A DNA stretch of 7,645 nt, from assembly GCA_027306845.1 (NCBI GenBank), contig DAHUYY010000068.1, forward strand, positions 1,375 through 9,019, in the 5' to 3' direction. Every line of letters begins with the position of its first letter. Position 1 is the stretch's first letter. Position numbers and translations under genes: made by a program. The notes below the pieces were generated by a model. That model made no database searches, was not told the origin of the DNA, and saw only the letters and a program-made list of their open reading frames with translations. Shown here piece by piece: positions 5,606 through 7,645 of this stretch. This DNA is from Vulcanimicrobiota bacterium (GTDB lineage Bacteria; Vulcanimicrobiota; Vulcanimicrobiia; Vulcanimicrobiales; Vulcanimicrobiaceae).

Positions 5606-7290
5606 TAGTAGCTCCTCACTTCAGGCTTGAAGTCGGTGATCTTGACGGCCCGCGAGTAGTCGAGCCGCGGGAGCGCGTTCTCTTGCCGGAAGGCTAAAGT
5701 GTGTTTGAGCCAATTCGCATCGTCGCGTTCGGGATAGTCGGTACGCGCTTGTGCGCCGCGCGACTCCTTGCGCTCGAGCGCTCCTTTGGCAAGGCAGAGT
5801 GCGGCATCGATGAGAAAATCCGTTTCGAACGTCGATACGAGATCGGTGTTGAAGGTCTTCGATTTATCCATCACGATCGCCGATTCATCGAACTCTTTGC
5901 GAACCGCTTCGAGTTCGGCGACGCCGGAGGCGAGATCTTTTTCATTCCGGAAGATGAACGTATTTGCGCTCATCGTCTCGTTCATTTTTCGACGAAGGAT
6001 CGGCGCTCGCGTACCCTTGCTGCGCGCGAGTAAGGCCGCGATCCGATCTTTCTCCGATTGCAGCGTTCGCGTCGAGGGCCGAACCTCGCCGATCGATTTG
6101 ATGTAATCGACGGCGTGCGCTGCGGCGCGTGCGCCGAAAACGATCGTGTCGAGCAGTGAGTTTCCGCCGAGGCGATTCGAACCATGAACGCTGACGCAGG
6201 CGCATTCGCCGGCGGCGTAGACCCCGGGAACGCGCGTCGCGCCGAACTTGTCGGTCTCGATTCCGCCCATCGTATAGTGCGCGCCGGGGAGAATCGGAAT
6301 CGGGTCGTCGATTGCGTCTTTGCCGGTCGCGTCGAGCGCGAGCTCGCGAATCTGCGGCAGGCGTTCGAGGATTTTTTCACGTCCGAGGTGGCGCATATCG
6401 AGAAGCACGCAGCCGTCGACGCCGCGCCCTTCGAGGATCTCGGTCCACTCGGCGCGCGAAACAACGTCGCGCGAAGCGAGCTCGCCTTTATTGGGCGCGT
6501 ACTTGAACATGAAGCGTTCGCCCTCGGAGTTGAGGAGATAGGCGCCTTCGCCGCGCGCGCCTTCGGTCATCAGGACGCCGTTCTCTTTGAGCGTCGTTGG
6601 ATGGAATTGCATGAACTCCATATCCATCAACGGAATTCCGGCTTTATAGGCGATCGACATGCCGTCGGCGGTCGAAGCATAACCGTTGGTCGTCTTTGCA
6701 TACATACGACCGGCACCGCCGGTCGCGAAAATCGTTGCCTTCGCGGTGATCAGTTCCAGCTCGCCGTTGCGCATGTTGTAGGCGACGACACCCGAGCCGA
6801 TACCGTCTTCGATCGCCAACGCGGTGCAGAAGTACTCTTCGTAGACCTTGACGCCGAATCGTTCGAGTTGTTCCCAGAGCGTGTGCAGGATCACCAGGCC
6901 GGTAACGTCGGCAGAGTAGCACGTGCGCGGGGCGCCGGCGCCGCCGAAGGGGCGCTGAGCGATCCGTCCATCGGGGAGACGAGAGAAGATGCATCCGCGA
7001 TGCTCGAGCCAAATAATCTGTTTGGGTGCGTCCTCGCACATCGCCGCGATCGCATCTTGATCGCCGAGATAATCCGAGCCCTTAACGGTGTCGAAGGTGT
7101 GACTCGCCGGGGAGTCTTCCTCGCGGTTGCCGAGTGCGGCGTTGATGCCGCCCTGAGCCGCGCCGGAGTGACTGCGTACCGGGTGCATCTTGGAGACGAT
7201 GGCGACATCCGCTCCGCGCTCGGCGGCTTCAACCGCTGCGCGCATACCTGCTAGACCGCCACCGATGACGACGACGTCGTGCTTGATCAC
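5605..7290 (-). CDS. sdhA: Succinate dehydrogenase/fumarate reductase flavoprotein subunit
   Basis: This 561-residue flavoprotein interconverts succinate and fumarate. The FAD-binding GGGLAG lies at residues 10-15. SHSGAAQGGI (40-49) contains His41, the residue that carries covalent FAD in this family. Dicarboxylate-site residues are present: His230 (QFHPTTL), TEGARGEG (242-249), Arg274 (ASRDVVSRA), His338 (HYTMGG) and Arg373 (GSNRLGGNSLLD). The C-terminal ESRGAQARTDYPERDD block (509-524) is typical of true SdhA/FrdA and separates it from L-aspartate oxidase. There is no twin-arginine or Sec signal, so the catalytic subunit stays in the cytoplasm, unlike periplasmic MfrA of Campylobacterota. 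The start is GTG at 7288-7290, with AAGG five bases upstream. It is the first gene of a tight sdhA-sdhB-sdhE operon. No sdhC or sdhD anchor gene follows; the operon ends at the terminator after sdhE. Confidence 0.98.
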   Translation of the reverse strand: MIKHDVVVIGGGLAGMRAAVEAAERGADVAIVSKMHPVRSHSGAAQGGINAALGNREEDSPASHTFDTVKGSDYLGDQDAIAAMCEDAPKQIIWLEHRGCIFSRLPDGRIAQRPFGGAGAPRTCYSADVTGLVILHTLWEQLERFGVKVYEEYFCTALAIEDGIGSGVVAYNMRNGELELITAKATIFATGGAGRMYAKTTNGYASTADGMSIAYKAGIPLMDMEFMQFHPTTLKENGVLMTEGARGEGAYLLNSEGERFMFKYAPNKGELASRDVVSRAEWTEILEGRGVDGCVLLDMRHLGREKILERLPQIRELALDATGKDAIDDPIPILPGAHYTMGGIETDKFGATRVPGVYAAGECACVSVHGSNRLGGNSLLDTIVFGARAAAHAVDYIKSIGEVRPSTRTLQSEKDRIAALLARSKGTRAPILRRKMNETMSANTFIFRNEKDLASGVAELEAVRKEFDESAIVMDKSKTFNTDLVSTFETDFLIDAALCLAKGALERKESRGAQARTDYPERDDANWLKHTLAFRQENALPRLDYSRAVKITDFKPEVRSY

Positions 7291-7307
7291 GTTGACCTTT
7301 CCGGGGG

Positions 7308-7323
7308 AGAGGCGTTTGCCTCT
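7308..7323 (-). promoter_or_regulatory. Small hairpin in the sdhA leader
   Basis: AGAGGC and GCCTCT form a perfect 6-bp inverted repeat around AAAC, 17 bases before the sdhA GTG and just upstream of its AAGG ribosome binding site. No T-run follows, so it is not a terminator. It could be an operator or a 5' UTR stem affecting translation; a repeat this short can also arise by chance. Confidence 0.25.
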
Positions 7324-7324
7324 T

Positions 7325-7330
7325 TGTATA
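7325..7330 (-). promoter_or_regulatory. Possible -10 element of the sdh operon promoter
   Basis: TATACA on the minus strand is the only AT-rich -10-like hexamer in the 91-bp spacer between the GGDEF gene and sdhA. A -35 match about 17 bases upstream is poor (GGGGTC region). Transcription would begin within or beside the hairpin, giving a leader of roughly 25-30 bases. Weak evidence. Confidence 0.25.
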
Positions 7331-7381
7331 CCTCCGCGCGCAGCATCGACCCCACGACCTTCGTCGGGAGGCGTCGAGCGA

Positions 7382-7645
7382 CTAGCTCACGGCGCCGTCG
7401 CTCGCAGGGGGCGCCTCGCTCTCGTGCCCCTTCTTGCGCTCGAAGAAAACGTAGCAATTTTTCCCGCGCTGCTTCGCCTTGTAGAGGGCCTCGTCGGCGG
7501 CGTGGAAGAGCGTCTGGCCGTCGACCCCGTCGCTCGGGAACATCGAGACGCCGATCGAGGTGGAGAGGCCGCTGCGGCGCATCGCCGCGAGCATGCGTTG
7601 GACGCCCTGCTGGGCGTGCTCGCGGTCGCTCTGGGCCATGACCAA
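7382..7645 (-). CDS. GGDEF domain protein (diguanylate cyclase), C-terminal fragment running off right edge
   Basis: Only the last 87 codons lie in the window; the frame is open to the right edge. The sequence LSTSIGVSMFPSDG (26-39 of the fragment), then LFHAADEALYKAKQRGKN (46-63), is the conserved end of a GGDEF domain, which makes the second messenger cyclic di-GMP from two GTP. The GG[DE]EF signature and any sensory or membrane domains lie outside, so activity cannot be judged. After the domain is a short polar tail rich in Glu, Pro, Ala and Ser. The TAG stop is 91 bases before sdhA, on the same strand, with no clear terminator between, so read-through into the sdh operon is possible. No functional link to the sdh genes is evident. 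Confidence 0.9.
   Translation of the reverse strand: MVMAQSDREHAQQGVQRMLAAMRRSGLSTSIGVSMFPSDGVDGQTLFHAADEALYKAKQRGKNCYVFFERKKGHESEAPPASDGAVS

Noticed and set aside
4808..5608. Plus-strand open frame of 266 codons opposite sdhB
   Set aside because: It is a mirror of the sdhB coding pattern, with no motifs of its own.
6184..7254. Long plus-strand open frame of 356 codons opposite sdhA
   Set aside because: It is a shadow of sdhA in high-GC DNA; the minus strand carries every conserved SdhA motif.
7308..7323. Hairpin before sdhA as terminator of the GGDEF gene
   Set aside because: The stem is only 6 bp, has no T-run after it on the minus strand, and lies next to the sdhA ribosome binding site.
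1..7645. Defence system, mobile element, CRISPR, tRNA or integration site
   Set aside because: No repeats, transposase or integrase motifs, tRNA-like cloverleaf or direct-repeat array could be seen; the window is ordinary metabolic chromosome.

Overview
The window is 7.6 kb of high-GC bacterial chromosome carrying seven protein genes packed almost end to end. There are no RNA genes, mobile elements or CRISPR repeats, and no gene-free stretch longer than about 105 bases. The gene content is central metabolism: gluconeogenesis, succinate/fumarate respiration and aldehyde oxidation. A phylum cannot be fixed from the sequence alone. A high-GC, little-studied soil or acid-habitat bacterium (Eremiobacterota-like or similar) would fit, but that is only an impression from composition and gene style. 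The host uses ATP-type PEP carboxykinase and an anchorless, 'type E' succinate dehydrogenase/fumarate reductase, the kind described from Sulfolobales, Campylobacterota and scattered other lineages.

Layout from left to right. The first 210 codons of pckA (ATP-dependent PEP carboxykinase, minus strand) run off the left edge. A 78-bp divergent spacer separates it from a plus-strand gene for an exported S58 (DmpA-type) self-processing aminopeptidase (709-1875). That gene overlaps by 18 bases the 3' end of a convergent, minus-strand aldehyde dehydrogenase of an unusual subfamily (1858-3591). A strong intrinsic terminator (3635-3675) then closes a minus-strand operon, read sdhA (7290-5605), sdhB (5605-4646), CCG-domain subunit (4646-3696). 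The three genes are joined by two TAATG stop/start overlaps. Upstream, after a 91-bp spacer with a possible promoter and a small hairpin, lies the last 87 codons of a GGDEF (diguanylate cyclase) gene that runs off the right edge.

How they work together. The three sdh products would form one complex. SdhA carries FAD and the dicarboxylate site. SdhB carries one [2Fe-2S] cluster and two further clusters, the last with an extra cysteine predicting [4Fe-4S] instead of [3Fe-4S]. The CCG subunit has two complete heterodisulfide-reductase-like cysteine motifs in place of a haem membrane anchor. PckA draws oxaloacetate from the same four-carbon pool. The ALDH, the peptidase and the GGDEF protein have no demonstrated link to this pathway beyond proximity.

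The most interesting points are the type-E complex with its modified third cluster, and the ALDH leader, which sits immediately behind a strong terminator and contains a six-codon mini-ORF coupled by ATGA. Others are the pckA start, where a single G in a homopolymer decides between TTG and ATG, and an apparent Tyr-to-Asp change at a catalytic position of the S58 peptidase.
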